A DNA stretch of 64,000 nt, from the NCBI GenBank assembly GCA_026129545.1, contig JAHCHX010000001.1:2541501-2605500 (forward strand), read 5' to 3'. Source of the DNA: Saprospiraceae bacterium. GTDB taxonomy: Bacteria; Bacteroidota; Bacteroidia; Chitinophagales; Saprospiraceae. Every line of letters starts with the position of its first letter. Position 1 is the first letter of the stretch. Below, piece after piece: positions 33,101 to 42,070 of this stretch. The translations under genes were made by a program, and so were the position numbers. A model generated the notes under the pieces. The model searched no databases and was not told the DNA's origin. It saw only the letters and a program-made list of their open reading frames with translations.

Positions 33101-34833
33101 TCTATGTCCATCTGGTACGGCTTGTAACTGTCAAGCGCATCCACGTTTTTGGGCGGGTTTCCGGCCAATGCGGTGGCAATGACCTTGCCTTTGAGGTCAA
33201 GGAAACTGACGCTGAGTTGGCCGTTGGGGTCTTGCACCACGTTTTTCTTGTAGTGGTTGGCATCGCCCACTTCCACACCGAAAAGCATGCTCAGTTCTTC
33301 CTGTACGGGCGTGCCGTAGTAATACACGGTCTCGTGGCCGCTGCCCAACTTGTGGTGCGGCCCTACGCCGCTCTGCCGGCGGATGCGGCCAGTATTGTCG
33401 GGGGTGTATTCGGTTTGTATGAAGGGGTAGCCCTCCGCATCGGGGAGGTAGGCGTTGTGGCCGGTTTTCTTGGGGTTGGCCGGTGAGTAGTAGTTGGATG
33501 CACCAGATGCGGCATGCATAGGGTCTGCCGATATTTCACACGGTCCTGACAAGTTGTATTTGGTAATGTCAAAGTGGTTCCTGTTGTACAGTTGTCCGGG
33601 CGCTTTCAGGTTGAAGTGCTTATAGTATTTGAGCGTCGGGTCGTTGGTGGGCACGGGCAACACCTGTATGGCAGGGCGGCCCTGGTGGTCGTATATCTGC
33701 TCCGCCGCCATCGCCTCTTGCTCGGTGCTCAGGCCTGTGATGGTTTGCCGGGCGCGGTAGGTACCGTCCATAAAACTGATGACCCGCTTGCTCTTGCCCT
33801 CTTCGGCGTAGGAGGCGACGACCTGCCAGTTGATTTTGTCCTGCTCGAAGGGTGCCGTAATGGTGAATTTATGCGGCCAGGCGGCCACGGTCGGGGCCTG
33901 GTCGGTAGTCCATCGGCCTGTCATGGGGTACAGAATGTCTTTGGCGGGGTCGTAGTCCATGCCGATGCCGCGCACCCGGTAGAGGATGTACCCGCTTTCA
34001 AACACCAAGGGAAAGGTGTATCGGGTTTCCGTGATGCGCACCCGGGTGGAGTTGCGGGCCAAATTGAAGTGCTTGTCCAGTTCCAGTTGCGCTGGCGGGA
34101 TTTTGATGACCTGGTTGTTTGGGTCCCTGTCGTAGTCGTCCACATAAGCCCATTCTAAGTCATAGTACTCGGCGCCGGGCATGGGCTGCCATTTGATTTC
34201 CAATTCGTTGCCGGCGGTCAGGAGGTTCGGCGGCAAAAAGGTCGGCGTTGCCTGAAAATTGAAAGTCAGGTAACGCTCCACGGTCATCTCGGAGCGCAAG
34301 CCTACCACGGTGGACACCAACTGGCGTTGTGCAGGAGACAGGTTTGTCGGGCTTGGGGGATTGCCGTCGGTCAGGGTTACGGTCAGCACCCGGTGTTCCA
34401 CCCTGCCGCAATTGACAAAGTGGTAGTTGGCTTTTTCTATCCATTCAGTTCGCTCCTTGGGGTTGTAGTTGATTTTCAGGGTAACTTTGTCCACTTTCGG
34501 AGCAGCCGCACCGAGTTCAAATTTTTTGATTTCAACCTCTACCTCCAGCGCGTACGGAAAACTGATATGCGTAGCAGCATCAGGGTTGAGGAACAGTTGC
34601 AGGGTGTTTCCAATTTTCCGCACTTGCTGACCCGAGGGGAAGGAATAGGTCGTGGCGTTGAAGTCCGGGTGGCTGTTGACCAAGGACTTTTGCACCGGCA
34701 AGATTCCGCTGCCCGATATAAATGACTTGCCGGACATGGTGACGGTTTGCACCGGGTCCACGCCTCCGAAGAGCGCACCCGCATGGAACAAGGGCAATAC
34801 CCACAGGCCGTATTTGAAAAAAGCCGCTTTCAT
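27163..34833 (-). CDS. Giant RHS/YD-repeat protein with AT-rich variable C-terminal tip
   Basis: 2556 residues, one intact frame from ATG 34833 with an N-terminal signal sequence (MKAAFFKYGLWVLPLFHAGA). Residues about 1-1500 are exported, beta-rich and Cys-containing; from about 1550 come YD repeats (HFTLYYYDQAGNLLKTVPPE, YDYDLISGNVLEVRY, YRYDAIGNLTEDKS), and the RHS core signature YRQYDSRLGRWFSIDPRADN lies near residue 2262. The last 260 residues (NPNGDV-like DPNGDVIPYLIYAF onward) differ: a hydrophobic segment, then polar, Lys/Asn/Ser-rich sequence encoded by clearly AT-rich DNA. This is the RHS polymorphic-toxin plan, but the tip matches no toxin I know. Last gene of a five-gene operon. 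Confidence 0.88.
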   Translation of the reverse strand: MKAAFFKYGLWVLPLFHAGALFGGVDPVQTVTMSGKSFISGSGILPVQKSLVNSHPDFNATTYSFPSGQQVRKIGNTLQLFLNPDAATHISFPYALEVEVEIKKFELGAAAPKVDKVTLKINYNPKERTEWIEKANYHFVNCGRVEHRVLTVTLTDGNPPSPTNLSPAQRQLVSTVVGLRSEMTVERYLTFNFQATPTFLPPNLLTAGNELEIKWQPMPGAEYYDLEWAYVDDYDRDPNNQVIKIPPAQLELDKHFNLARNSTRVRITETRYTFPLVFESGYILYRVRGIGMDYDPAKDILYPMTGRWTTDQAPTVAAWPHKFTITAPFEQDKINWQVVASYAEEGKSKRVISFMDGTYRARQTITGLSTEQEAMAAEQIYDHQGRPAIQVLPVPTNDPTLKYYKHFNLKAPGQLYNRNHFDITKYNLSGPCEISADPMHAASGASNYYSPANPKKTGHNAYLPDAEGYPFIQTEYTPDNTGRIRRQSGVGPHHKLGSGHETVYYYGTPVQEELSMLFGVEVGDANHYKKNVVQDPNGQLSVSFLDLKGKVIATALAGNPPKNVDALDSYKPYQMDIDLMVFNQADSMANELVASRSFTVTTRSDYVFNYSASRPAFEAALCKGAKLCYDCVYDFEVKIIDNYSCNTVKYHEVKQINLLQFNADGSIAVNDACPKSPTSYNHSFTLKDLPVGSYTVTKTLKVNPAATEAYVQHYLDRFKKECGDVYDKILQSHLSKVDSSACDLADDEEPLNRCEIARQGMLGDVSPGGQYAHLDWATYSSNDPLSVFNDQNRLPEAGAHWKNSSLTYFDEQGKVVQFKDAAGNPVSHTSLTLQTFLEDWWQPSFANTLLPFHPEYCYLQWCEQDMPSFDFDVDLALMATYNEAKTKGYFDIANPTLLRAKDPYFTSTGGGTTGSPTWVSLMDQAINVYYQNTAQNIPAHSMLQVAVRTALQSANLPHALGDANNWIANPTASLQDSVWRHFRALYLAKKEALQYRSRTFYAVNTCSNKGGYNGCIGAENFNWFSTGAGSVAFNGPFNSNTSPATACHWTTYHLYQNKAKRFPSIYDMPFDFDPYGDPNTVLPQFAAWAGGMTGEYCDTCTCNKALTQFVNWIIDTKPYLAGSPQNTPLPTLPFTADLLKVFSNCNIPSVTHFKAALQTNINNLDVQLISGTAIIGWIFLRIPAGSPVDWRNADSLSCIKYIGIDSSFHTAGATLFNSSKQAQPIKLRFRPDCRIEQCTDPGLACPTTSEAKYLATLFNSLISQKMLDKALTLNSNYLSPGFAAYFNTLPNVQSPVTWSGKVVGNTLDATLSSSQVNCRFTLDLPPGLSLVGLGPVLAFKPDHNQTDPTTGYTYHAVMQVALLNGNGTVSIGVKSHCFPLSYCGKCPPGQTRPGLAPVTQVPDNKGRKPGNKPVTVSPVQDPPGNLSVVAAHDPTKPCYPCDPLDYTLTYDSLTLPGGLNAREQSVMVYKKPPANLCDPCVWPDSLPTIPMPNPCLEYQILAAYANAEYEWQQYLDSLAAGIRNGYVRHCMAAAETFTAKYTDDLHHFTLYYYDQAGNLLKTVPPEGVKPLSPAATSVAIDYMRRKVKTPVNPKHEMASDYTYNSLNQLRKQTIPDHDGPSEFFYDYLSRIVVSQNPEQALHKRYSYTLYDPLNRPYETGEILNAATPMTPALAKNEPQLKNWVAAQTKREVTRTQYDKPLPGIAAQFFNGDDRNYRDRIASVTYSELDGSPVKHSTYYRYDIHGNVAQLVQDVHGLGPKRLEYDYDLISGNVLEVRYQPNEPDQFIHRYQYDADNRIITVRTSRDGRVWDADADYYYYRHGPLARTALGQNRVQGLDYAYTLHGWIKGVNSGALNENVDIGRDGVPGPSLYKTAKDAFGYVLRYYTDDYKPIAPPALGWEPAYAGTAFHRPQRDLFNGNIQSMITAIGEPAGANTNFKPLGYAYTYDQLNRITSMQAYDGLNAKLNNWNTLVSAAYATTYSYDANGNLKTLSRRAVAATGTPLDMDDFKYRYYPGRNRLEYVDDAVPAGNYPDDIDDQSPGNYRYDAIGNLTEDKSENLRIHWNVAGKVKYIQKTAAAERIDFSYDPTGKRVIKKITNTATKKETYTYYVLDATGNVMATYTNVETPPLKSRDYRLQSLYLYGSSRLGEERIDTFLTALKNMQNRQNDTEYSHRSRGAKYFELGNHLGNVLATVSDRKLPYDLGSDGKVDGYDADMWTAQDYYPFGSGMPGREFSEGGYRYGYNGMEKELGEFAIDNNYSSHYRQYDSRLGRWFSIDPRADNTIGWSPYNNNLNNPIFNKDPNGDVIPYLIYAFVAAVIVDAGIQASINYAIDPNSGWEVAVSNIDWGDALITGGVTVMTMGTGTEISLASSINNTLTKKLTQVVVKGEILKASIDYIPANSNSSEERLKIAFVNKDGYDVAIDLAFGFASNEATDVVLKEFKMSTKYDTYQIKKKNNMKPVDRGYYYTMEDVANSPLTEQVVDKAMNYFSGAANKIATNKQSENDSEQSTSHQDKSSNNSKSTLKIKMYATMADALRVSTPHNIITDNASSENK

Positions 34834-34838
34834 GTTGT

Positions 34839-35594
34839 TCAGTTTTGTACCGCCAATTCGCGGATGTTGTTGATGAACTCATAGTCCCGGTAGGCGGGAA
34901 CGGGCGCCCAGTCTTCGCCTTTGCGGCGGACGTAGCCGTTCAGGTCGAGGCGTTCGCGGCCCTGCCCGTCGAAGGAAGTGTTCCGGTACTCGATTTCTAT
35001 GCGGGGCTGCACGGGGTCGCCTTCGGCATCGGTTTCCAATACGATGCTGCGTCGGTATTTCAAGATGATTTTGGCCGGTTGGAAGGTCTGCTTGTCGTAC
35101 CAAATTTCGGCTTGCTGCACTTCACCGTACTCCGTACTGACCAGCAAAACATCGTGCTGCTCGCTCGCGTAGCGAACTTCCACCTCGTCCGGGTTGGCTG
35201 TCCAGACTTCCAGCGGGTCTATCGGTGCAGCCGTAGGCGGCAGGGAAATGCGGTTAGCGAGCAACACCAATCGGTCGTCGTGGTCAATCGCAACCGTGTA
35301 ATCCTTTGTGGTGAGGCTTTCAATAGCGGCCAACCGTGCGTAGCGCGTATCGCCGCTTTGGATGAAAATGCCGTGGTCAACCGAGTGGGGCGTGGCCGTC
35401 TGGTGATCGGCGTAGAGCGTATAGGTCAACTCGTGATATATGTAGGGATGCGTCGCGTAAAACGTCTGCAGGTTTTCCAGCACCGCCTTGGGGTCGGAAA
35501 GCGCGGGTTTGCTCGGCATTTGCGGGTGATCGCCCGCTGCCAAAAAGGCAAAGCCGAAGGTGAAGAGCGAAAGTTTGAATAGGATGGTGCGCAT
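34839..35594 (-). CDS. Exported protein of the RHS operon, function unknown
   Basis: 251 residues with an N-terminal signal (MRTILFKLSLFTFGFAFLAA). The mature part is beta-rich (HELTYTLYADHQTA, RYASEQHDVLLVSTEYGEV, AEIWYDKQTFQPAKIILKYR), somewhat like a LolA/LppX-type lipid-carrier sheet that interrogates a substrate, but this is only shape-level resemblance. It sits between the two giant genes with 6 nt to the 2000-residue gene upstream and 5 nt to the RHS gene downstream, so it must be translated with them; a chaperone or secretion-accessory role is an inference from position. Confidence 0.75.
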   Translation of the reverse strand: MRTILFKLSLFTFGFAFLAAGDHPQMPSKPALSDPKAVLENLQTFYATHPYIYHELTYTLYADHQTATPHSVDHGIFIQSGDTRYARLAAIESLTTKDYTVAIDHDDRLVLLANRISLPPTAAPIDPLEVWTANPDEVEVRYASEQHDVLLVSTEYGEVQQAEIWYDKQTFQPAKIILKYRRSIVLETDAEGDPVQPRIEIEYRNTSFDGQGRERLDLNGYVRRKGEDWAPVPAYRDYEFINNIRELAVQN

Positions 35595-35600
35595 GGTATT

Positions 35601-38600
35601 TTATTTTTTTGGACTGCTGTAATTGGATTCCTGGATGGTCATGATGCCCCGTTCCGTTTCCTGCTTCATGCGGATGAGTTCGCCGGCCTGGTTGTATTCG
35701 TAGAATTTGGCGTAGCCGTTGGCATCCAACTCGGCGAGCAACTTCAGCGAGATGTCGTCGTACACATAGTTTTTCATGCTCCCGTTGAAGGGGAATATGC
35801 GGATGTCGTCGAAATAGACCGTTGTATTTTTGTCCAAAGCCGCCAGTTCGAGCCGAATGTGGGTATCGCCCTTGGCGATGTCAAACTCCCCTTCCACGCG
35901 CTGCCAGCCGTCAATGATGGGGCCTGCCGCCCGAAACAAGCCTGCTATTCCGCTGCTGGTAAACACCTCCATCTTGTGCTGATCGTAGAACCGCTTGCCC
36001 AATCCGTTGCCTTCCTTCACCCAGGCTGTCAGCACGTATTTGCCGGGGTCGGGGGAAAAAGACTGGATACACTCGCAATCGAACAAGACGAAGGGCGTGC
36101 GTGCCCGTTGGGCGGGGACGTCTGTTTTGCCGGGGCAATTCTCCCAAATTTCGTAGTTGATGGTAACTTCCTTGCTCGAACCAGGCACTTCCAGTGCGTA
36201 CTTGCCGGAATGGCTGGTTTTGTTGGTAATTCTGACTTTATTAAACCCCTCTCCGAAATGACGCGGGATAGGGCAACCGGAGGGCAAGGCGGCATTGTAG
36301 TCGAAATCCTCAAAGCCCTCAAAAGCTATTTGCCGGTATCGGCTGTTGGCCGCCACGCCAGTGATGAGTTGGTGGTAGTAGCCGAGTATTTCTGCCGAAT
36401 ACAGCCCGAGCCGGTTTTGCGATTCCAGTTCGGTGCCATTGGAGTTGATCTGGGTGGTCAGCGCCGACCAAATCCAATCCTTGTCGTCTTTGCGCCATAG
36501 CGCGCCGGCGGCGGCACTTGTCGGTTTTTGCCAGAAAGAATTGAAGGCCGTGTAGGCGCCGTTGTCGCGGAGGTCAGTACTGGAGTTGTTGGATGCGCTG
36601 GATGGCAGCGGCTTCCTGTCGCGCTCCGTAAGGTAGAGCCAGGAGCGTTCGGGCCGCCATTCGCCGCGCACATTTCGCACGAAAGGATTGACGGGGATGT
36701 CTTTTCGGAAGCAATTGCTTGCTTCATCGTTTTTCGCCGGCCCACAGAAGGACTGCCAGTTTTCGCTGTACTCCACGGCTTCGGCGTGCAGCACCTTGGT
36801 GTCTTTATTGAGTACCAGTGTATTCCCCTTGATGGGATTTTCCATTGAGGTGATGCTGCCAATCTGCGTGGAGGGCATGTTGCGGTAGCCAGAGCGGGTG
36901 ACTTTGATTTTGCCGGTGGGGGGAGTGAGCGGTTGACCGTTGATGTCTATCAAGTATAGTTGTTGGTTGGCTGTGTTGACGTGCAGCACCCAGGCTTTCG
37001 TCGTGCCGTTCAGGAGCACTTCGTCGCCGGGCAGAAAATAGTTGGCTGCGGTGGTCGAGGTCAACTTCCCCAAGCCATTCGACACCGGGTTGATGCTTGT
37101 TTCAAACCCGATGTTTTGGTAAGCCCCTTGCATGCCCTTGTAGGCAAAGTGTGCGGGCAGTTTGAGGTTATAAATCGGGTCTTTGAACTCGTTGTAGGTG
37201 CGCGTGAGCAAGACCTCGCCCGTTTCGGCATCCCAGGCCAAGTTTTCGGTGGCTATGCGCGAGCCGAGGTCTTCGGCCTCTACGCGTTCCAGTACGCCGC
37301 ACTTGTGGATGAGTTTGGTGAAGGACACGGACTGGAATTGCTCTTCGCTTGCCTCATAGTCGGGCCAAGGCATTGGGATCATAACCGGAAGAATGCCTAT
37401 CATATACCCATCCAAATTGAAAGCCACACCGGCCGACAGCGTGTTGGATTTGGAATGTCGGGCATCGCCGGCCAAGGAGTAATGGATACCCAACAGCCCC
37501 TTTTTGACGCTGCCGTCGGCATGTATGACGTCCACTTCGTTGTCTAATACTCCGGGCGATTTGGTTTTGTAGTAGTAATGCACCCCGGAGATTTTCTCAC
37601 CGTTTTCATCAAATACTTCGCTCGACATGGGCTGCCCGTGCATATTGTTGGTCTCCATCAGGTAGCCCTGCGCGGCGTTCATGTGTTCTTTGAGTTTGAT
37701 TTTGAACAAGGAGAAAATGGGACTTACCCGCTCCGGCAGGCGCTGCAGGTTGGTTCGGTTGGGCTTCACCGGGAAATCCTTGGCGGTGTAGTACTTCATC
37801 ACGGTATGCCCTGTGGCGGTGCGCTTCACGTTGCCGTATTGCAGGTTGCGCACCGTTACCTTGCCGAATACCACTTGCGGCGCGGGCATAAAAACTTCGC
37901 CGAAAGGCTCTTCCACAAAATGCACGTTATCGGCAGCAAATCGGCGCTTTTCCTTGAGGACGTGCGGCTTCCGCCAAGGGTTTTCGTCGCCGCCGATGAG
38001 CGGTTCGTACGCGGCTACCCCGCTGCTGATGGTGTCTTTGCTGCCGTCCGAGCGGATGGTCTCGGTGGTGTAGTCGTACTCCTGGCCGTAACGGAAGCCG
38101 GCGTTGGGGTCGCCCGTCATTTTGTCCCAGTTGTCCTCGATGACGATTTGAGACACCATGCTGCCGCCGCCGAATTTCACACCGTTAGGCTCGTAGAGCC
38201 TTATCCAGGAACGCTTCAGGGAGATTTCTTTGGCATACCCGCGAGCAATCATGACGTTGTTGAAGCCATGCACCAAATCCACGAATTGTTTGCTCATGGC
38301 TGCCAGCGGCTTGAACAAGCCGAGGTCCAAACGAATAGAACTTTCGTCCACCGGGTCTTGATCATAAGCGATTTCCGGCAGGTTTTCGCGCATGTACTGG
38401 AGCGCAAACTTGGTGACGGGGTTGATGTTGTTGCCTATTGGATTTATATCATCTTTTACAGGAAGTGCCACGAGATTGACATACCCATAGTTGATGCCAT
38501 TGTGTTTTTCGACTCCACAAGATGCAATTTGAGTATAGACCGATACATATTCCCATCGCTCATTGTTCAATGGGCCCGAGTTCATTTTTACCAAGCATTT

Positions 38601-41600
38601 TAAATAAATATGGTCGTCATTGAATTTGATGTCTCTCAGGTAGTCTCTTTTCAACTCGGCAGGAGTAATGTTCTGATTCTTAAGGAAAAAGAAGACCTTG
38701 AACGTGTTCTGGAATGGATTGGTCAAACTGTAAAGTTTGTCCCCGTTTACGCTGCCCACTCCGGCGATATTCATCATCTGCATGGCCGGCCTGTCCTGCA
38801 CATAAGCGTAGTGCTTGGCTTTGTAATCCACCTTGATGGTACCGCCGGAGGGCAGGTCAATACGATTGAGCGACCAAGTGCCGGCGTTGGCGTTGGCCGT
38901 GTTTTCGTTCTGTTCGGAGTAAGGAAACTCGTCGCTGCCGAGCGGGTCATTTTTACCCGGATTGGCGCAATTGAGGTTCTGGTGAACTCCGGCTTTGTAG
39001 TAGCCCCAGCGGTCGTAGTCTTTGCTGCTGTACTTGGCGCCCTCGTTTTTGTACTGGAATCTGTACTCCGACAGTTTGCCTTTTTGCGAATGGCCGTAGG
39101 TAAAGTACAGGCCTCGCAGGGTCAATTTGCCGCCGTTGGGGTTGTCTTTTATGTCCTTCTTTGAATTGTCCGTGCCGGGGCAGAGTTTGTAGTCGTAGGT
39201 AAAATGAACTGTCTTGATAGGAGTCGCTTTGGTGCCGTTTTTAATCCGGTCGGGTTTGGCATACAGGACGATTTTATCCAATTTCTTGTTGAGGTTGTAC
39301 GCCGCAAAGCCGCCGTTTTCATCTTTTACCCCGTAACTATCGAACCGTTCGCTGTAATGGAACTCGGCCACCATGGTTTTGGACTCGATGGAGTACACAT
39401 AGAGTATCTCCTTTTGCCCATAAACATAAGTTCCCTTATCATCGTGGGCCTTGGAGTAGAAGCCGGGGTTGTAGTTAGCCCGTTGTTCCCCGAAAGGCAA
39501 GCGCCAGTGATAGACGGTGTCTTGGGTTACCGGGTTTCTCATCCGGGCATAGTTGATTTTGGTGTAAGAGCCGAAATCGTCTTCCGTAGGCCCATTTCCG
39601 GTGCGGTCTTCGTAGTCTTTCCCCAATACAGCCGTCAACAGATAGGAATGCGCGTAAGCCGGAGTAGTAACGGCGCTGAAATAGTTATCCTGTCCCTTCT
39701 TGTTCTTGGGGCTGTTGTCCCCGTCTTTAGCGCCATTATAGATCACTACGCCTTCGCTACAATTAACTCCAGATTGCGCTACACTGAACGTTACTTCTTT
39801 TTGCAAAATGTTGTAGGCGGGTATGCCATAGATGTAGCGCATGCCGCCGGGCTGAACCGCCTCAATCTGGGAGATGTGGTGCCCTTTGCGGTATTGGCCT
39901 TTGCGGGAAACGGACGTACGGCTGCCATTTGGAAATTCATACGTATTGATGCTCTTTTCGAGGCCGGATATGGCCGCTTCATCGGCGGTGAGGTAGGAAA
40001 CGACCTGATTGCGGCGCTCGCGTTTTTTTCTTGTTACTGCTGTATTTTGAGGCGTTTTTACAGTGGTGCCTTTGTCGGTGACAAGAAAGTCCCGGGTTTC
40101 CACATTAAAAGATTTGGAGCCTTTTTTCAGCACGGCGGTTACCGGCTGGTCCTTGCCGATGTACTCGAAGTATTGGTCGTCCGACTCTACGGCCATTTCC
40201 CCGGCGGCCTTGTAATAGGCGCTTTCATAGCCTTCGCCGGCGTTGCCGACAAAGTTGTATTTGTTCAGCAAAAGGTTATTTTTACTCCATTTCTTCGATA
40301 TGCTGTTGGTCATGTTAAATTTGATGTCGGCGCCACCGTGGGCCGTATTGCCGGTTCCAATTTCTATCCCAAGGCTACCGCCGCGCCCAATAGCATCGCT
40401 TTTGGCATCAAAAAACACGGGCACGTCGCTTCTTTTCAACTGAAAACTGCCACCGATGCCCTGTCCGTTGACGCTCAGCACGTCATAGCCCGGATTGACG
40501 ATGGGCAGGTGAATGCTGTAATCCTGGAAGGCGCCGTCTTTTTCTCGATTGAAATCCATCAGAGCATTATCATTCTGATAGCCGTTTTGAGCATACAGCA
40601 TACCGTAAGCCGCTTTATTCACCTTTTTGCTACGCAGTCCCTGTTCCGAGTAGTATCCAGAGATGTTCGGCGCACCATTAGAGCCAAAGAGTTCAATACC
40701 CATTGGTTTTACGTTGACCGACACGGAATAGTTGGCCTGTGGCATGGTGAATTCAGGCGTGAACGTATTACCGGCGAAATTGAAACTAGCCGAAGCGGAA
40801 CTGCCTGCCGAGGCGTAATTTACATCCTTGTCACCTATCCGCTGGTCTTTTATGTTTTGAGAAAAATCGGCAGACATGTTGACGGATTTCAGGCCGTTCC
40901 TTGAATTTATTGCCGTAGAGAGACTTGCCGCCATACCGAAATTGGATATGTCTTTTATGTCCTCCATTTTTTTAGAATACCGCAGGCTTGGAGTGAAATT
41001 GGCGCCGCCTTGAGAGTTTATGTTGAACCCCAAACTGGCGGTCAAAGAGCCGGCTCCTTTATCGCCCGACGAGATGCCCGGCGACAATCCAAATTCATAA
41101 CCGACGCCCCAATAATTGTTGTAAAATGCCCCCATCCTCAATCCCAAATTCAATTCGCTGTTTATCCCTTTCGCTGCATCAAGTCCGTATATTTCATAAC
41201 TGAAGGCGAGTGAGGCACCGAAAGTTCTATTGGTTTTCAAGTTGTATTCTTTTTGAACGGCATCTTCCCCTCCATTAAAATCATCCGGCAGCGCCCGCAC
41301 ATTCCGGTTGATGACCCCGGGGTTGATCGTCCAGCCCAGTCCTACGCAGGAGGCCTCCATGTCGGAAGTGATTTCGGAATGGTAAGACAGGTTCAGCGGG
41401 TAGCCCCCGATGTCCATGAGCGGTATGTTGTAGGTGAATCCGCCGTCGGGTAGGTTCACCATCTCCGTGGTGCCGATAGGTTCAAATGCCTGAAACTCCG
41501 GCTGGGAAGGTCCCCCGGTAAGCGCATAGGCTGGCACTCCCGATACCACCTGGAGTACCATGATGGCCAATAAAATCCGGGCGTAAATGACTCGTTTTCT

Positions 41601-41603
41601 CAT
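35601..41603 (-). CDS. 2000-residue exported SpvB/RHS-like surface protein
   Basis: Signal peptide at residues 1-27 (MRKRVIYARILLAIMVLQVV). The N-terminal module (about 40-110) reads NLPDGGFTYNIPLMDIGGYP, then LNLSYHSE and GLGWTINPGVINRNVR, matching the start of Bacteroidota RHS-type proteins that resemble SpvB/TcaC N-termini. The centre is a long beta-rich region. Residues about 1750-1945 look like a jelly-roll sugar-binding module (SHSGKYALEVPGS, YFDDIRIFPF), and the end has one YD-like repeat (YEYNQAGELIRMKQETERGI). It does not have the RHS core end, so it may be the partner shell of the downstream RHS protein. ATG 41603 overlaps the previous stop. Confidence 0.82.
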   Translation of the reverse strand: MRKRVIYARILLAIMVLQVVSGVPAYALTGGPSQPEFQAFEPIGTTEMVNLPDGGFTYNIPLMDIGGYPLNLSYHSEITSDMEASCVGLGWTINPGVINRNVRALPDDFNGGEDAVQKEYNLKTNRTFGASLAFSYEIYGLDAAKGINSELNLGLRMGAFYNNYWGVGYEFGLSPGISSGDKGAGSLTASLGFNINSQGGANFTPSLRYSKKMEDIKDISNFGMAASLSTAINSRNGLKSVNMSADFSQNIKDQRIGDKDVNYASAGSSASASFNFAGNTFTPEFTMPQANYSVSVNVKPMGIELFGSNGAPNISGYYSEQGLRSKKVNKAAYGMLYAQNGYQNDNALMDFNREKDGAFQDYSIHLPIVNPGYDVLSVNGQGIGGSFQLKRSDVPVFFDAKSDAIGRGGSLGIEIGTGNTAHGGADIKFNMTNSISKKWSKNNLLLNKYNFVGNAGEGYESAYYKAAGEMAVESDDQYFEYIGKDQPVTAVLKKGSKSFNVETRDFLVTDKGTTVKTPQNTAVTRKKRERRNQVVSYLTADEAAISGLEKSINTYEFPNGSRTSVSRKGQYRKGHHISQIEAVQPGGMRYIYGIPAYNILQKEVTFSVAQSGVNCSEGVVIYNGAKDGDNSPKNKKGQDNYFSAVTTPAYAHSYLLTAVLGKDYEDRTGNGPTEDDFGSYTKINYARMRNPVTQDTVYHWRLPFGEQRANYNPGFYSKAHDDKGTYVYGQKEILYVYSIESKTMVAEFHYSERFDSYGVKDENGGFAAYNLNKKLDKIVLYAKPDRIKNGTKATPIKTVHFTYDYKLCPGTDNSKKDIKDNPNGGKLTLRGLYFTYGHSQKGKLSEYRFQYKNEGAKYSSKDYDRWGYYKAGVHQNLNCANPGKNDPLGSDEFPYSEQNENTANANAGTWSLNRIDLPSGGTIKVDYKAKHYAYVQDRPAMQMMNIAGVGSVNGDKLYSLTNPFQNTFKVFFFLKNQNITPAELKRDYLRDIKFNDDHIYLKCLVKMNSGPLNNERWEYVSVYTQIASCGVEKHNGINYGYVNLVALPVKDDINPIGNNINPVTKFALQYMRENLPEIAYDQDPVDESSIRLDLGLFKPLAAMSKQFVDLVHGFNNVMIARGYAKEISLKRSWIRLYEPNGVKFGGGSMVSQIVIEDNWDKMTGDPNAGFRYGQEYDYTTETIRSDGSKDTISSGVAAYEPLIGGDENPWRKPHVLKEKRRFAADNVHFVEEPFGEVFMPAPQVVFGKVTVRNLQYGNVKRTATGHTVMKYYTAKDFPVKPNRTNLQRLPERVSPIFSLFKIKLKEHMNAAQGYLMETNNMHGQPMSSEVFDENGEKISGVHYYYKTKSPGVLDNEVDVIHADGSVKKGLLGIHYSLAGDARHSKSNTLSAGVAFNLDGYMIGILPVMIPMPWPDYEASEEQFQSVSFTKLIHKCGVLERVEAEDLGSRIATENLAWDAETGEVLLTRTYNEFKDPIYNLKLPAHFAYKGMQGAYQNIGFETSINPVSNGLGKLTSTTAANYFLPGDEVLLNGTTKAWVLHVNTANQQLYLIDINGQPLTPPTGKIKVTRSGYRNMPSTQIGSITSMENPIKGNTLVLNKDTKVLHAEAVEYSENWQSFCGPAKNDEASNCFRKDIPVNPFVRNVRGEWRPERSWLYLTERDRKPLPSSASNNSSTDLRDNGAYTAFNSFWQKPTSAAAGALWRKDDKDWIWSALTTQINSNGTELESQNRLGLYSAEILGYYHQLITGVAANSRYRQIAFEGFEDFDYNAALPSGCPIPRHFGEGFNKVRITNKTSHSGKYALEVPGSSKEVTINYEIWENCPGKTDVPAQRARTPFVLFDCECIQSFSPDPGKYVLTAWVKEGNGLGKRFYDQHKMEVFTSSGIAGLFRAAGPIIDGWQRVEGEFDIAKGDTHIRLELAALDKNTTVYFDDIRIFPFNGSMKNYVYDDISLKLLAELDANGYAKFYEYNQAGELIRMKQETERGIMTIQESNYSSPKK

Positions 41604-42070
41604 TGCAATTGTGTTTTAGGTTGAATGGTCGCCAATACCGTTTGGCCGGAATAGACCACGTCGCGGACAAGGAGTTCGTCGCCTTGGGCGACGGGATGAT
41701 TGAAGGTCAGGATGAAATTCATGTACGGCAAATCCATGTACAGCCGCTCTGCATGGGCATCGTAGCACGGGATGGTATCTGCCCCGGACACTAAGAAAAC
41801 ATCCTCCCGGAATTGCGTCCGATAATAAGCAAGCCGTGCCTGATGCTCTTCCGGCGTGCTCAAGCCGTGCTTGAGTATGTCCGCACGGGTGTGGAGCAAT
41901 TGCATGCGCAGCAACACCTGGCTAAACCCTGCCGGAGCGTCTTCAAAGTCCGCAAGAGCGATGAAATCCAGCACAGGTGCTCGTGCGGGTTCTGACTTGG
42001 CCGTGCAGCCTGCCATGGCAAGACCTAATGCTATACACAGGAGACCTACGCTGTTTTTAATCCTTTTCAT
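41600..42070 (-). CDS. Small lipoprotein of the RHS operon
   Basis: 156 residues from ATG 42070 (MKRIKNSVGLLCIALGLAMAGC), with lipobox AMAGC; the mature protein is mostly helical then beta (FSQVLLRMQLLHTRADIL, then TIPCYDAHAERLYMDLPYMN). I do not recognise a family. It overlaps the upstream gene's end by 14 nt and the downstream giant gene's start by 4 nt (ATGA), so it is translationally tied into the operon. An outer-membrane-anchored assembly factor is possible but not shown. Confidence 0.75.
   Translation of the reverse strand: MKRIKNSVGLLCIALGLAMAGCTAKSEPARAPVLDFIALADFEDAPAGFSQVLLRMQLLHTRADILKHGLSTPEEHQARLAYYRTQFREDVFLVSGADTIPCYDAHAERLYMDLPYMNFILTFNHPVAQGDELLVRDVVYSGQTVLATIQPKTQLQ

Noticed and set aside
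39204..40904. 566-codon plus-strand frame opposite the 2000-residue protein gene
   Set aside because: Shadow of the operon gene, no start signal and no domain.
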